Assembly: GCA_019359175.1 (NCBI GenBank)
Contig: JAHHHU010000021.1
Coordinates: forward strand, 17,021 to 81,020
DNA length: 64,000 nt
Origin: Phormidium tanganyikae FI6-MK23
Lineage (GTDB): Bacteria; Cyanobacteriota; Cyanobacteriia; Leptolyngbyales; Leptolyngbyaceae
Direction: 5' to 3'
Under the pieces are notes generated by a model, which was not told the DNA's origin, did no database searches, and was given only the letters and a program-made list of their open reading frames with translations. Every line of letters starts with the position of its first letter. Position 1 is the first letter of the stretch. Of the stretch, positions 18,426 to 27,495 are shown piece after piece. A program made the translations under genes and the position numbers.

Positions 18426-18667
18426 TAAAACAGCTCCGTTTCACGGGGCGGAAGAAGTTCAGCACGATAAGATTCGAGATTGGGAAAATCCGGCGTGCCT
18501 TCATAAGAGAGAACGAGAGCTGACCAATCCGCGTCTTGAGATAATTGGGTGACTTGGCGAAGGGACTGAAGAATCAGTGTTTCAACTGGAATATTTAGTT
18601 GGGCAGCCTGTTGAAGTAGATTCTGTTCTAAATCTTTGGGTAAGTCGATCGTAATCTGCATAATCAT
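18425..18667 (-). CDS. vapB: Type II antitoxin, VapB-like
   Basis: An 80-residue protein with an N-terminal ribbon-helix-helix-like segment (MQITIDLPKDLEQNLLQQAA, then NIPVETLILQSLRQ) and an acidic, disordered C-terminus that would wrap the toxin. It begins 16 bases after the stop of the NACHT-type gene on the same strand and overlaps vapC by one base. The pair could be an independent addiction module or be co-transcribed with the NACHT gene. Two ATGs one codon apart are possible starts (18667 and 18661). Confidence 0.82.
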   Translation of the reverse strand: MIMQITIDLPKDLEQNLLQQAAQLNIPVETLILQSLRQVTQLSQDADWSALVLSYEGTPDFPNLESYRAELLPPRETELF

Positions 18668-18683
18668 GAACTCTCTGATTAAT

Positions 18684-21600
18684 CTATTTTTCTAGCTTTT
18701 GCTCAATTTGAGGAGCTGTATTTGGCTTGAAGAAAAATTTCTTGATTTCGTCGTTAAATACTCCACTAACAGCTATGGAAATTAGTGAAATAGCAATAGG
18801 AAGCCAGAATTTCCAGTTAGCTTCCTTTTCAGGAGGGGGATCGCTTCTGTGTTCAATCTTGCCACTGCCCACAACTCCGCTGATTTCGGAATTCATAACA
18901 TGAATACTTTGATCGATCTTAGGTTCATCTGCCATTTCCTGTGTTCTCCGAGCAATTGTACCAAGCTGATTGTATAACTCTAAGTTGGAAGGCTCTTGAT
19001 TCGCCACAAGCCGAAGAATTTCCTCCGGTTGCGGTGGTTTCCATTCCCTACGCCGAGCAGAAGCCTCAGCTTCTGGTAATCGCCATTGCAGTTTATCTTT
19101 CTGTTCAGGAAGCTGATGAATTATTTTACGAAGTGCTTCACACGCTCCGCGAGTACCGCGTTGTTGAAGCCGCTGTGGAATTTGTTCTCTCCATCTTCTG
19201 ATGCTATCTTCAGCGCTGATTGAATAGTCTTCGATTCTAATGTCTTCATTTTGAATGTTTCCTTGCTTTTGTTGGGGTTCAGGATAGTGTTTGACCAAGA
19301 AAATGTATAAATCAGCAATATAGTCTTCACAAAGTCTATGTTCGATACTTCCTTGAAACTCATTTGCAAATGACACAGCTTCTAAAACTTTCTTCCTGTA
19401 TTCAAAGTCATGTTGAATTGAGTTCCATACTAGCGCCCAGCTTTCATCGTCGGTGTAGAGCATCAACATTTGGGCTGCAACGATCGCAATTTCTCTCGCT
19501 TTTCCCGCGATCGGCGGAGGCGATGAGATTTGAGCTTGCGCGAATGTCTTAGCTGGCTTGCTTTGTTTGCTCAAAAGCTGTTTGAGTAGAGAGCCAATGC
19601 TCTTAGCGGTTAGTTTTTCATCCTGCAATTTGCGGCAGAGTGCGGTCTCCAGTCGCTCATTCCAAAGCTGATCTACTTGATTAGAAATATAGATATCACC
19701 ATGTTGAGTGTTGTCCCAATCTAGCAAGATTATTAGCCTACTTACAAATTCATCTGGCGCGTTCTTGTAAGTTAAAGACAATAGCGGTTCTCGATGCTCC
19801 TTGTTTCGACTATCACTAGAATTTGGATAATCGAGAATTATTGCCGTCCACTTTCTCCAAATTTCAGGAGGAATATCAAGAACGTATTGACGTTCTTTTT
19901 CAAGAACTAATCGCAAAGCTTTGTAACCCGCAAGTGCAGAGTATCGAGCAGAGTATCGAAAAGAATTTGTGCCAAACCAAGCATCTGTCTCAGGGTTGCC
20001 GTCATAAATATATCGCTTCGCCGCTGAAATAATTCGCATCTGTGTTAAGTCATCTGCTTCTCTCCAACCTGGAAGCACGGTCAAATCTGATTGGGAGTCA
20101 TCACCGTAATATTGGCTTGTTGGCAGCAATGTCATTTCTCTGCAAAGAAGCCACCATGCTTCCACTTGACCAAGCTCAAACTGCTCTAAGTACGTCAGCA
20201 CTCTTTCTTTAGGAAACGGCTTTACTTCAGGCTTTTCATCCTCCCAGGAGCGTCTTTCGTCTATCTCACGTAAGTAATTTGCTCTTGCTGTTTCAGCTTC
20301 AGATGAATTAATCTCAATTTGTCCCAGAAATGCTGCAAATTCCAATTTCAAAACAGGAAAATTCTCACTAGCAGCGATTACTAAACTAAGTTGATCTGCA
20401 TCAGTCCAATCTAATTTCAAGCGCACCAACCAAGCGTAAGTTCTTTGAACCGATTCTAGTTCTGAAGTTTGAATTTTCTCAATTAGCCATGAAAAATCTT
20501 GTTTTAGAGGAGTTACACGACTATAAAAGCTAGCTCCAGATAAGTAATACAGATGTTCTGTCGAGTCAGCGACGAGATTGATGATTGCGTCAAGAAGGCA
20601 ACGACGTTTAGAATCGTCCTCAGCCAGTAAATCTATAAACTCGATGCCTGTAAGGCTATCGATAACCTGTTGGTATGCCCTAATCCTTAGCAGAACGATT
20701 TTGGAAAATATTTCAAGAACTTGTCGGATTTCGAGATGCTGCCATGCCTTGAGCAAGATTCTATCTGATAATGCGTTGAAAGGATAGTGAGAGTGATGCA
20801 ATACTGGCTGATTTTCTAGCCATGTTAGTACGGCTGGTAAATCACTTACTTGAAGATGTTTCGCAAATTCTTTTGCTAAGAAATCTTGATAAATGCCGCC
20901 GATGACCCTTGCTCTAGGTTGCGTAATACTGTCTAAAACTTCTACGGCTGCTAGATGTTTGGGATAAAGAGCGTGTAGCGCGTGTCCTTTCAATTCGTCC
21001 TCTAAATCATCATCAGCCTGAGAGACAGCTAAAGGTTTTAATCGAAGTTTAGTTTCGGCATCTCCCAAGCGCTTTACTGCTTTTGCAGCCCTAGCTCTAA
21101 GCCAGTAAGGTTCTGTGGGATCTAGAGTGACATCAGCCAACCAGTTTTTAACTGCTTGTACATTGCAGGCTTCTGCAATATCGATTGCAACATATCGCGG
21201 TACCTCACTTTTTGTAGAATTGCAGATATACCATCGCAATTGAGTCGATAATTCAGCATGATTCCATCGCTTGTAGGGCGAAAACTCAGGCAGATGAAAG
21301 TCATAGACTAACTTTCCTTGATCATGCAACGCCAGTAGAGAATCAAGCACTGCTGCTTTTTCTTTATCGCTACTTACCAAAATCTCGCTTTGAAGTAGGA
21401 TATTTGGATCAGTCGTCATAACGCTTTGAAAGGTTTGGGTGTCCAAACTCGCTAACCAGGCAGCAGTTTCATGAAGTTGAGGAATAACTCTCCCATCTGG
21501 GTGAATAATTAGGCTTAGGATTTGATCCAGAGACAGATTATGTTGCTTCAAATACCATGCAGCTAGAAATTCAGGATAAGACTGATGCGCCCATCCCATA

Positions 21601-22658
21601 CGATTAGTACCGCGAGATGAAAACAGCCCAGTATCCAAAACTTCTCCGATAATGGTAGCGGTGACATCCACAGACCTTTGACTTGCTCTCTCACTTCCTA
21701 AACAAAGCCTTTCGAGCAGGATGTCTTCATCAGCAACATCGCTCAAACTTCCCGTCCAAACCGCAGATTTTCTAGCAAAGATAGTTACAGCAGCAATACG
21801 AGCAGCGATAATTAAGCGTTGCCCAACGTCAGTGCTGCTAGCTCTTCTGCTTGGATGATAGTTTTGGTCTTTTGGCTCTTCACACAATATCCTGCATCCC
21901 TCAAGGTAAAGATCAGTCAGCCGTTGCGGGAATTGCTTATTATTACGTTGAAAAATGTTTATTAGGAACTGTAGCGTTATTGGCTTAATTGCAAACGGTA
22001 CGACCCCTTTACGATCTACCGCTTCCAAAAACCTATCAGCGTCTATCCTAGACTCGGTTGCTGCTATTCTTACGTCAGTTCGTCGAAGCGGAACTAGCTC
22101 ATAAATTTTTACATTATTCTTCCAGAGCTGGTTCAATCCTTCTTCCATACTCTTTGGAAAGACAGCAGTTCGACAAGCAATACGGAAGTAAAGACGACTG
22201 AGATGTCCACGGTATTCCTCTTTGCTAAGTTCTTCGACCAACAGCATTGAGAGGGTATCGATTTTTAATAAGCCTTCGTCTAGGCTATCTAGAAAGAGAT
22301 GAAGACGATGTGTACCATTCGTCCAGTCAATAAAAGTTTTAGACTCAAATAGATTTCGGATTAATCTAGTTTCGCTGCTGTAAGCTTGCAGATCGAGAGG
22401 CAGTTGCTTGTCAAGCGCATTAACGGCAGTTTGAGTATGGTTTCTCAGATTTTTTAGTTCCTGCGACTTGCCAATTCCTGGTTCACCTAGCAAAACCAAG
22501 CATTGAGACTCAACCATCGATTCAAGACTAGTCAGTTCTGAATTGCAATACTTTCCCCACTCAGAACCAGGATTGGTCAGATAGCCACGATCGCTAAGAT
22601 CGAATTGACTCGATCGAGCACACCAAAAACGCTTCCAGTCATACACAAGATCCGGCAT
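18684..22658 (-). CDS. NACHT/STAND-type ATPase with helical repeats and C-terminal membrane segment
   Basis: A 1324-residue protein. The NTPase starts almost at the N-terminus: Walker A GEPGIGKS at 58-65, Walker B LHLFLDSLDEG at 119-129, an RIACRTAVFP sensor strand near 159-168, and the NACHT winged-helix phrase WAHQSYPEFLAAWYL near 380-395. About 800 residues of helical, HEAT-like sequence follow. A Gly-rich patch lies near 1250-1268, then a single TM helix near 1283-1301 and a basic tail. Related bacterial NACHT/STAND proteins sense phage proteins and trigger abortive infection; that role is inferred here. No nuclease, TIR or protease effector is recognised, and the membrane segment is the only effector-like part. 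CGATCG occurs only about four times, far fewer than in flanking genes, suggesting transfer. Confidence 0.82.
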   Translation of the reverse strand: MPDLVYDWKRFWCARSSQFDLSDRGYLTNPGSEWGKYCNSELTSLESMVESQCLVLLGEPGIGKSQELKNLRNHTQTAVNALDKQLPLDLQAYSSETRLIRNLFESKTFIDWTNGTHRLHLFLDSLDEGLLKIDTLSMLLVEELSKEEYRGHLSRLYFRIACRTAVFPKSMEEGLNQLWKNNVKIYELVPLRRTDVRIAATESRIDADRFLEAVDRKGVVPFAIKPITLQFLINIFQRNNKQFPQRLTDLYLEGCRILCEEPKDQNYHPSRRASSTDVGQRLIIAARIAAVTIFARKSAVWTGSLSDVADEDILLERLCLGSERASQRSVDVTATIIGEVLDTGLFSSRGTNRMGWAHQSYPEFLAAWYLKQHNLSLDQILSLIIHPDGRVIPQLHETAAWLASLDTQTFQSVMTTDPNILLQSEILVSSDKEKAAVLDSLLALHDQGKLVYDFHLPEFSPYKRWNHAELSTQLRWYICNSTKSEVPRYVAIDIAEACNVQAVKNWLADVTLDPTEPYWLRARAAKAVKRLGDAETKLRLKPLAVSQADDDLEDELKGHALHALYPKHLAAVEVLDSITQPRARVIGGIYQDFLAKEFAKHLQVSDLPAVLTWLENQPVLHHSHYPFNALSDRILLKAWQHLEIRQVLEIFSKIVLLRIRAYQQVIDSLTGIEFIDLLAEDDSKRRCLLDAIINLVADSTEHLYYLSGASFYSRVTPLKQDFSWLIEKIQTSELESVQRTYAWLVRLKLDWTDADQLSLVIAASENFPVLKLEFAAFLGQIEINSSEAETARANYLREIDERRSWEDEKPEVKPFPKERVLTYLEQFELGQVEAWWLLCREMTLLPTSQYYGDDSQSDLTVLPGWREADDLTQMRIISAAKRYIYDGNPETDAWFGTNSFRYSARYSALAGYKALRLVLEKERQYVLDIPPEIWRKWTAIILDYPNSSDSRNKEHREPLLSLTYKNAPDEFVSRLIILLDWDNTQHGDIYISNQVDQLWNERLETALCRKLQDEKLTAKSIGSLLKQLLSKQSKPAKTFAQAQISSPPPIAGKAREIAIVAAQMLMLYTDDESWALVWNSIQHDFEYRKKVLEAVSFANEFQGSIEHRLCEDYIADLYIFLVKHYPEPQQKQGNIQNEDIRIEDYSISAEDSIRRWREQIPQRLQQRGTRGACEALRKIIHQLPEQKDKLQWRLPEAEASARRREWKPPQPEEILRLVANQEPSNLELYNQLGTIARRTQEMADEPKIDQSIHVMNSEISGVVGSGKIEHRSDPPPEKEANWKFWLPIAISLISIAVSGVFNDEIKKFFFKPNTAPQIEQKLEK

Positions 22659-22750
22659 ACGAAGAAACTTTGAGGGTAGAACTCCTGTTCTAAGATAACG
22701 CCACTTCAGAATTTTGAGTACGGAGACAATAAGATTCTTGCATGGAGAAC

Positions 22751-23044
22751 TCAGGTTTTTTGAGCGATCGACAGTCTCAAATTCAATTGCTCCAAAAGCT
22801 CAACCAGCATCAATAAACCCGGCATTTCTCCCTGTTCAAGCAGCTCGTAACACTGTTGCCACTTTGAAGTATCTTCTAGTCCAGTTGAACCCGCACGAGC
22901 CTCCGCCACATTCTTTAAAGCTAAACGAATATGCTGTGGATCGCCATCTTCTAAGACAGAATCCAAATATGCTGCTGCTTCATCTAGATTTTCTAGCGAA
23001 GCAATTAGGAAAGCATAGTAACTCTTAACTGTCAGCACTATCAA
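22751..23044 (-). CDS. HigA-like addiction-module antitoxin (orphan)
   Basis: A protein of about 97 residues. SYYAFLIASLENLDEAAAYL, then DSVLEDGDPQHIRLALKNVA, and the closing LLMLVELLEQLNLRLSIAQ match the antidote family related to HigA (TIGR02684-like). The expected central helix-turn-helix (A-x-x-x-G-L-S-R) is poorly conserved here (STGLEDTSKWQQCYELL), so DNA binding may be lost. No RelE/HigB toxin is adjacent. The start is uncertain: no ATG exists, and TTG 23044, GTG 23038 and TTG 23074 are in frame; the last lies within a hairpin. It is 92 bases upstream of the NACHT gene and same-strand. Confidence 0.6.
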   Translation of the reverse strand: MIVLTVKSYYAFLIASLENLDEAAAYLDSVLEDGDPQHIRLALKNVAEARAGSTGLEDTSKWQQCYELLEQGEMPGLLMLVELLEQLNLRLSIAQKT

Positions 23045-23068
23045 TTGTTCTCTGATATGAGCCTGAGC

Positions 23069-23096
23069 GCGCAATCAGAAAAAAACTGAATTGCGC
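23069..23096 (-). terminator. Hairpin after the GH57 gene
   Basis: Read on the minus strand, GCGCAATTCAG, a T7 loop and CTGATTGCGC form a hairpin with one bulged base, 9 bases after the GH57 stop. There is no T-run after the stem, so it may be a weak terminator or an RNA-stabilising 3' end separating GH57 from the antitoxin/NACHT genes. Confidence 0.5.
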
Positions 23097-23105
23097 TTCC
23101 ACGGT

Positions 23106-24695
23106 CTACAGGGGGCGGTAAACGCGGTAGTTGATGTCCGGGAAGATATTGTCGATCGCTTCGACTTTCTCAACCCAACCAGAGTCTACTTTGCCGTGAT
23201 TGAGATCTTCGTAGAGCTTATTGAAGCGCATTAAATGCGATCTGGTTCTTCTGATTGCATAAGGAACCATTGTTCCAGTTCGCATAATAAACGCCCAGTC
23301 GGAGGATTGCGCCAGCAACAACTCACGTGCTGCTTGGTTTAATGCTTTCCATTCCAGTTCGTCCGCAGGTTCACGTTTTGCAAGATCGATCATCCGTTCT
23401 GCGGCTTTATGCAAATGCGGATAGATCCAAGCATTCGTTTCATTCAGCCAGTACTCGTGGAAGCCTTTGTAGCCCCAGCTTGATTGCGACGGGCGGCAGA
23501 CTTGCTGAGTCGGATGCTTTCTCAAATAGTCTGCTAAGTGCGCCATCTCAAACGTATCTTGATCAAACCAAGCTTTGCGGAACAGGTAATCAATAAACAT
23601 CGGGCCTTCATACCACCAGTGACCAAATAGTTCCGCATCATACGGCGAAACAATAATTGGCGGACGGTGCATGATGCCAAACAGATGTTCAACTTGGCGC
23701 TCGCGGTTGTAGACGAAGTTTGCTGCGTGTTCCGTCGTTTTTTGCCGCGCCCAGTACGGGTCGTAAAGCTGCTTGTCCCCTAGTCCTAAACCTTTGCCTG
23801 TAATCTTGTGGTACTTGATGCCGACATTCTTGCGCTGACCATTCGGCATGGCATACGGCTTGATATATTCATAGTCCGCATCCCAACCCAAATCGCGGTA
23901 AAACTCTCGGTATTCGACAGCGCCCGGATACCCGACTTCAGACGACCAAACCTGCTGCGAAGATTCATGGTCGCGTCCGAATGCAGCAACACCCGGTTCT
24001 GTAAAAATCGGTGCATAGCTTCCATACCGAGGACGAGGACGAGCGTAGAGAATTCCATGTCCATCCGTGAGAAAGTAGCGCAGTCCCGCATCGGCTAACA
24101 TTCGCTCTACGCCTTCGTAGTAAGCGCACTCAGGCAGCCAAATCCCTTTCGCGGGACGACCAAAGGTTTTTTCGTAATGTTCGCAGGCGACTTGGATCTG
24201 TGCCCAAACTGCTTGCGGGTACATCTTCATCAAAGGCAAGTAGCCGTGAGTTGCACCACAAGTAATGATTTCTAGGTTGTTGGAGTCGAGAAACTGTTTG
24301 AACGCGGTGATCAGATTACGATCGTACTTTTCCCAAGTGTTCCGAACGCCGTTAAATTCCTTCGCGTTATGTTCTGCGAGATACTTCATGTGTCCCGTAT
24401 GAGCATGACGCTCGACTTCCATTTCTGCCAGTTCTTCGAGTTTAGACAGATGCTCATCGTAGCGATCTTGCAAGAGCGGATCTGCCAGCATCGAACACAA
24501 CGGCGGGGTCATGCTCATGGTGATTTTGAAGTCTACGCCATCGCGTTTCAAGCCTTCAAACACCTGAATCAGTGGAATATAAGTCTCAGTAATCGCCTCA
24601 TAGAGCCATTCTTCTTCTAGTACAAAGTCACTTTCAGGGTGACGCACAAACGGGAGGTGAGCGTGCAGTACTAGGGCAACATATCCGATGCTCAT
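23106..24695 (-). CDS. Glycoside hydrolase family 57, probable 1,4-alpha-glucan branching enzyme
   Basis: A 529-residue GH57 protein. The N-terminal (beta/alpha)7 barrel begins GYVALVLHAHLPFVRHP. The predicted nucleophile is E189 in GIWLPECAYYEG, and the acid/base is D353 in PYDAELFGHWWYEG. A helical DUF1957-type C-terminal domain contains SSWGYKGFHEYWLNETNAWI and SSDWAFIMRTGTMVPYA. These features fit the branching-enzyme subgroup, which remodels glycogen-like glucan in the cytosol. Substrate specificity is not proven by sequence. It is downstream of the SpoIID gene on the same strand, 172 bases apart. Confidence 0.9.
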   Translation of the reverse strand: MSIGYVALVLHAHLPFVRHPESDFVLEEEWLYEAITETYIPLIQVFEGLKRDGVDFKITMSMTPPLCSMLADPLLQDRYDEHLSKLEELAEMEVERHAHTGHMKYLAEHNAKEFNGVRNTWEKYDRNLITAFKQFLDSNNLEIITCGATHGYLPLMKMYPQAVWAQIQVACEHYEKTFGRPAKGIWLPECAYYEGVERMLADAGLRYFLTDGHGILYARPRPRYGSYAPIFTEPGVAAFGRDHESSQQVWSSEVGYPGAVEYREFYRDLGWDADYEYIKPYAMPNGQRKNVGIKYHKITGKGLGLGDKQLYDPYWARQKTTEHAANFVYNRERQVEHLFGIMHRPPIIVSPYDAELFGHWWYEGPMFIDYLFRKAWFDQDTFEMAHLADYLRKHPTQQVCRPSQSSWGYKGFHEYWLNETNAWIYPHLHKAAERMIDLAKREPADELEWKALNQAARELLLAQSSDWAFIMRTGTMVPYAIRRTRSHLMRFNKLYEDLNHGKVDSGWVEKVEAIDNIFPDINYRVYRPL

Positions 24696-24867
24696 AGGGA
24701 CTCTGGGGGTAGGTAGGTGGGATCGTTGCCCAAATTGTACGGCAAAATTGTGACCAATTTGGTTAATTCGGGATCAGATTTAGCCACGGGGATCGGGTCA
24801 GGATCGAGACCTCCAGAACGGTGACGATCCTAGCCAAACGCCATGAAGTTCTCCCACCTAAAATCGA

Positions 24868-26058
24868 TTACTGAGGATCGAGTGGAACAAGGACGGCTCC
24901 AATATAGTACTGAGGCAAAATCTCGTTGTATTTCTTTCCCTGACGCGCCATGTTGTAGGCTCCCCATTGGCTCATACCCACGCCGTGCCCAAAACCGCGT
25001 CCAGTCACCACAAATTGCAGCGTCGCTTTTCCACCTGCTTTACTTGCGATCGGTTGAGCCGCGATCGTAAACAGCGTACTTCTCAGATTGAGCGCCGCCT
25101 GAATATCGTCACCTTTGACAATTTTCGTTCCGCGATCGCCCACAATTTCCATTGCCAGCACTCGCCCACATTTGGTCAAATTCTTAGGAGCAATTCGCTG
25201 AATATTGCCGACTCCAAAATGGCTACTCATTTCGCTAAGAGAAAGCGTTTTCGACCAAGCACTGACAGGCGTACCTTCATCAAAACCGACCTGACGCGAC
25301 TGAAAATAGGGCAGTGCCGTTGACCAAACATTCTCTGATCCTTCTGTGCAGCCCCCCGCCGAGGAATGAAAATACGCTTCCACGACTCGATTGTTGTACG
25401 CCAAAACCTGTCCAGCGGTCGAAAGAACGGCTTGCTGAGTCCCGGTCGATTCTGATTGAACTCCGTTATAAACCTGCGATCGCGTTGTATCGTCGAGGTC
25501 GAAAACACTATTGATGCTATTTCTCGCGCCTTGTAGCTTGTAGACTGCGTAGCTCCGAGCCGCGACTGCTTGGGCTTTCAGCGCTTCTTGCGGCCAATTG
25601 CCGTTCATCTCAGCGCCAAGAACGCTGAACAAATACTGCTCCAAATCCACGTAATTGACTGCCGTGAGTCCTTTGCCTGTGGGAACGAGGTACACTCGAC
25701 CGCGATACCAGCGATTTCCAATCCAAACCACGTCGGTTGCTTGCTTCGGCACAATCCACATCGCGCCAGACTTCCATCGATCGAGCGCGACTCCACCATT
25801 TTTTGCCTGTGCCGCGAAGCCATTCATCGCTTGAATTTCACCGACAACCTGCCCAGAACCATCGAGAACTTGAGCAGTGCCTGAGCTACCGACATTGACT
25901 TGCGGCGCATTTTGTTCGATCGCCACTCGCAGCTCGACAGATCCTCCAGCACGAGCAGGCATCATCGCCGCCACCCAGATCAAGAGCGCAAACCCCAAGG
26001 ATTTCGGAATCGAGTTGAAAAACGAAAGGATCGATCGAGCATTCATCTGATTAACCAT
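24868..26058 (-). CDS. SpoIID/LytB domain-containing secreted protein
   Basis: A 396-residue protein with a signal peptide (SLGFALLIWVAAMMPARA, cleavage near 37). The SpoIID/LytB domain shows NYVDLEQYLFSVLGAEM, QEALKAQAVAARSYAVYKL, AYFHSSAGGCTEGSENVW and the closing RGFGHGVGMSQWGAYNMARQ. Bacillus SpoIID is a lytic transglycosylase acting on denuded peptidoglycan. The cyanobacterial relatives are presumably periplasmic wall-modifying enzymes, though this organism does not sporulate. It is divergent from clpS across a 370-base region in which I see no gene. Confidence 0.88.
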   Translation of the reverse strand: MVNQMNARSILSFFNSIPKSLGFALLIWVAAMMPARAGGSVELRVAIEQNAPQVNVGSSGTAQVLDGSGQVVGEIQAMNGFAAQAKNGGVALDRWKSGAMWIVPKQATDVVWIGNRWYRGRVYLVPTGKGLTAVNYVDLEQYLFSVLGAEMNGNWPQEALKAQAVAARSYAVYKLQGARNSINSVFDLDDTTRSQVYNGVQSESTGTQQAVLSTAGQVLAYNNRVVEAYFHSSAGGCTEGSENVWSTALPYFQSRQVGFDEGTPVSAWSKTLSLSEMSSHFGVGNIQRIAPKNLTKCGRVLAMEIVGDRGTKIVKGDDIQAALNLRSTLFTIAAQPIASKAGGKATLQFVVTGRGFGHGVGMSQWGAYNMARQGKKYNEILPQYYIGAVLVPLDPQ

Positions 26059-26428
26059 TGCACTACGAAATTTTCACTAACAACTAACAGCGGTCATTCC
26101 AAGCGTTCTGGATCAATTTGCCACGATTTGCGAAGTTTCTAACATTTGTTAATATATTCGACTTTGTTTTGCCTGTAATCCGGATCACGCAAATCCGATC
26201 GAAATTTCATCGTTCCTTCGCTCTGACCGTCTCAGTTTGGCGCAAGTTCCTGTGGCAGTATGAAGATAATGTATTGAGTTCAAATCGATCAGCCTTACAG
26301 ATCACATTTTTAGGCACGAATATTTAATCGATTGGTATGGGATTACCAAATTAAGTCCGAGCGACTTGGTGAAGAGTGAATTAGAATTTGGTAGGAAATT
26401 TTGCGGATTCAAGTCCCTGTGTTGCGTT

Positions 26429-26752
26429 ATGACTAGCGTTTTTGTCAATTCAACTTCGATGATGGTGGGAAGTGTCGCGACTCCTGAGAAAACCAGTCAA
26501 ACGATTCGCCAAACTTACCCAAACTATAAAGTGATTGTTCTCGACGACGAGTTCAATACGTTTGAACACGTCGCTAAATGCTTAGTGCAGTACATTCCAA
26601 AAATGACCAGCGATCGCGCTTGGAAGCTCACCAATCAAGTGCATTTTGAAGGACAAGCGATCGTCTGGACAGGCCCGCTCGAACAAGCCGAACTCTATCA
26701 TATGCAGCTCAGTGTAGAGGGTTTGACGATGGCTCCCTTGGAGAAAGCATGA
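26429..26752 (+). CDS. clpS: ATP-dependent Clp protease adaptor ClpS
   Basis: A 107-residue ClpS adaptor. The core is YKVIVLDDEFNTFEHVAKCL, then HFEGQAIVWTGPLEQAELYH, with the D-D/E-x-N-T-x-x-H substrate pocket that binds N-end-rule residues and hands substrates to ClpC/ClpA. Cyanobacteria often have two ClpS types; this one has a long N-terminus and could be ClpS2. Candidate starts are ATG 26429 and ATG 26459; I see no decisive ribosome-binding site. It overlaps the next gene by four bases (ATGA). Confidence 0.88.
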   Translation: MTSVFVNSTSMMVGSVATPEKTSQTIRQTYPNYKVIVLDDEFNTFEHVAKCLVQYIPKMTSDRAWKLTNQVHFEGQAIVWTGPLEQAELYHMQLSVEGLTMAPLEKA

Positions 26753-27036
26753 AAAAAGAACAGGGGCGGCTAGTTCTCAATCACTCGACCCACCTTCCGG
26801 GTCTGATTGCACTGCTCGAAAAGCTCATCAAAATTGAGGGAATTCAAACGATCACGCCAGCGGTGATTGGGTCAGTGCGTTCTCATTCTCCCCAGTTTAA
26901 GCTCAAAATTTCGGTGCCGATTCGCGGCGGGTTTAAAGCGATCGCGCGTCAAGGTAAGTCGTTTCAGGAGGTCTTCATCCTCACAACATTGGAACAAGAC
27001 CAGCTTGAAAGTGCGATCGCTCAATTGCTCAAGTAA
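26749..27036 (+). CDS. DUF2103 domain-containing protein
   Basis: A 95-residue protein beginning MKKEQGRLVLNHSTHLPGLI, matching a small family annotated as DUF2103 (predicted metal binding). Only His residues at 12 and 15 are obvious potential ligands, so metal binding is doubtful. It shares ATGA with clpS, implying one transcript and translational coupling, and possibly a function linked to proteolysis. Its stop abuts the stop of the convergent gene at 27037 with no spacer. Confidence 0.72.
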   Translation: MKKEQGRLVLNHSTHLPGLIALLEKLIKIEGIQTITPAVIGSVRSHSPQFKLKISVPIRGGFKAIARQGKSFQEVFILTTLEQDQLESAIAQLLK

Positions 27037-27357
27037 CTATTCTGCTTGCTGTTGAGTGGAAGCAATTCGGTGAAGCGGTAGACTCAACGCACAGGAGAAG
27101 GTGAGGAGGTAAGAAATTACAGCTGTCCACTTGAGGCTGAGCAGACAGGTCGCCCAGTCAGGAGAAACCCACTTCTGTGCCCCGATCGCGATGCAATGTA
27201 CAATCCAATAGGCAAACGCCATCGAAAAAAGAACCTCATCAGCAATATCAGAATCCTCGCTCTGTGCCTGCTTTTTGTAGAGCAAAATGTAGAGTCCGAG
27301 AACGCTGGCAAAGAACGAAGCGAGGTTCAAATAGTCGTGCCAAATTGAGTAAGCCAT
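27037..27357 (-). CDS. Hypothetical small membrane protein
   Basis: A 106-residue protein from ATG 27357; a longer frame to 27441 lacks a better start. About three hydrophobic helices are visible: LNLASFFASVLGLYILLYK, LFSMAFAYWIVHCIAIGA and WTAVISYLLTFSCALSLP. I do not recognise the family. It is convergent with the clpS-DUF2103 operon, stops being directly adjacent. Confidence 0.55.
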   Translation of the reverse strand: MAYSIWHDYLNLASFFASVLGLYILLYKKQAQSEDSDIADEVLFSMAFAYWIVHCIAIGAQKWVSPDWATCLLSLKWTAVISYLLTFSCALSLPLHRIASTQQQAE

Positions 27358-27495
27358 AGTGCGGATATAAGACAGATTTAAGTCACGAATCAGTCTAGAG
27401 GATGAGACGGGCAATTCTCCAGAAAGTCTTACAAACAGCAATATTTGAGCAATTTTTTTTACAAAACTACAGATAGGATTCAGGCGATTTTTTGA

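Noticed and set aside
18425..22658. CRISPR-Cas or restriction-modification genes in the accessory block
   Set aside because: No repeat-spacer array, Cas motif, methyltransferase or helicase motif was found.
26059..26428. Gene between the SpoIID gene and clpS
   Set aside because: Short frames only, without ribosome-binding sites; it is a divergent promoter region.
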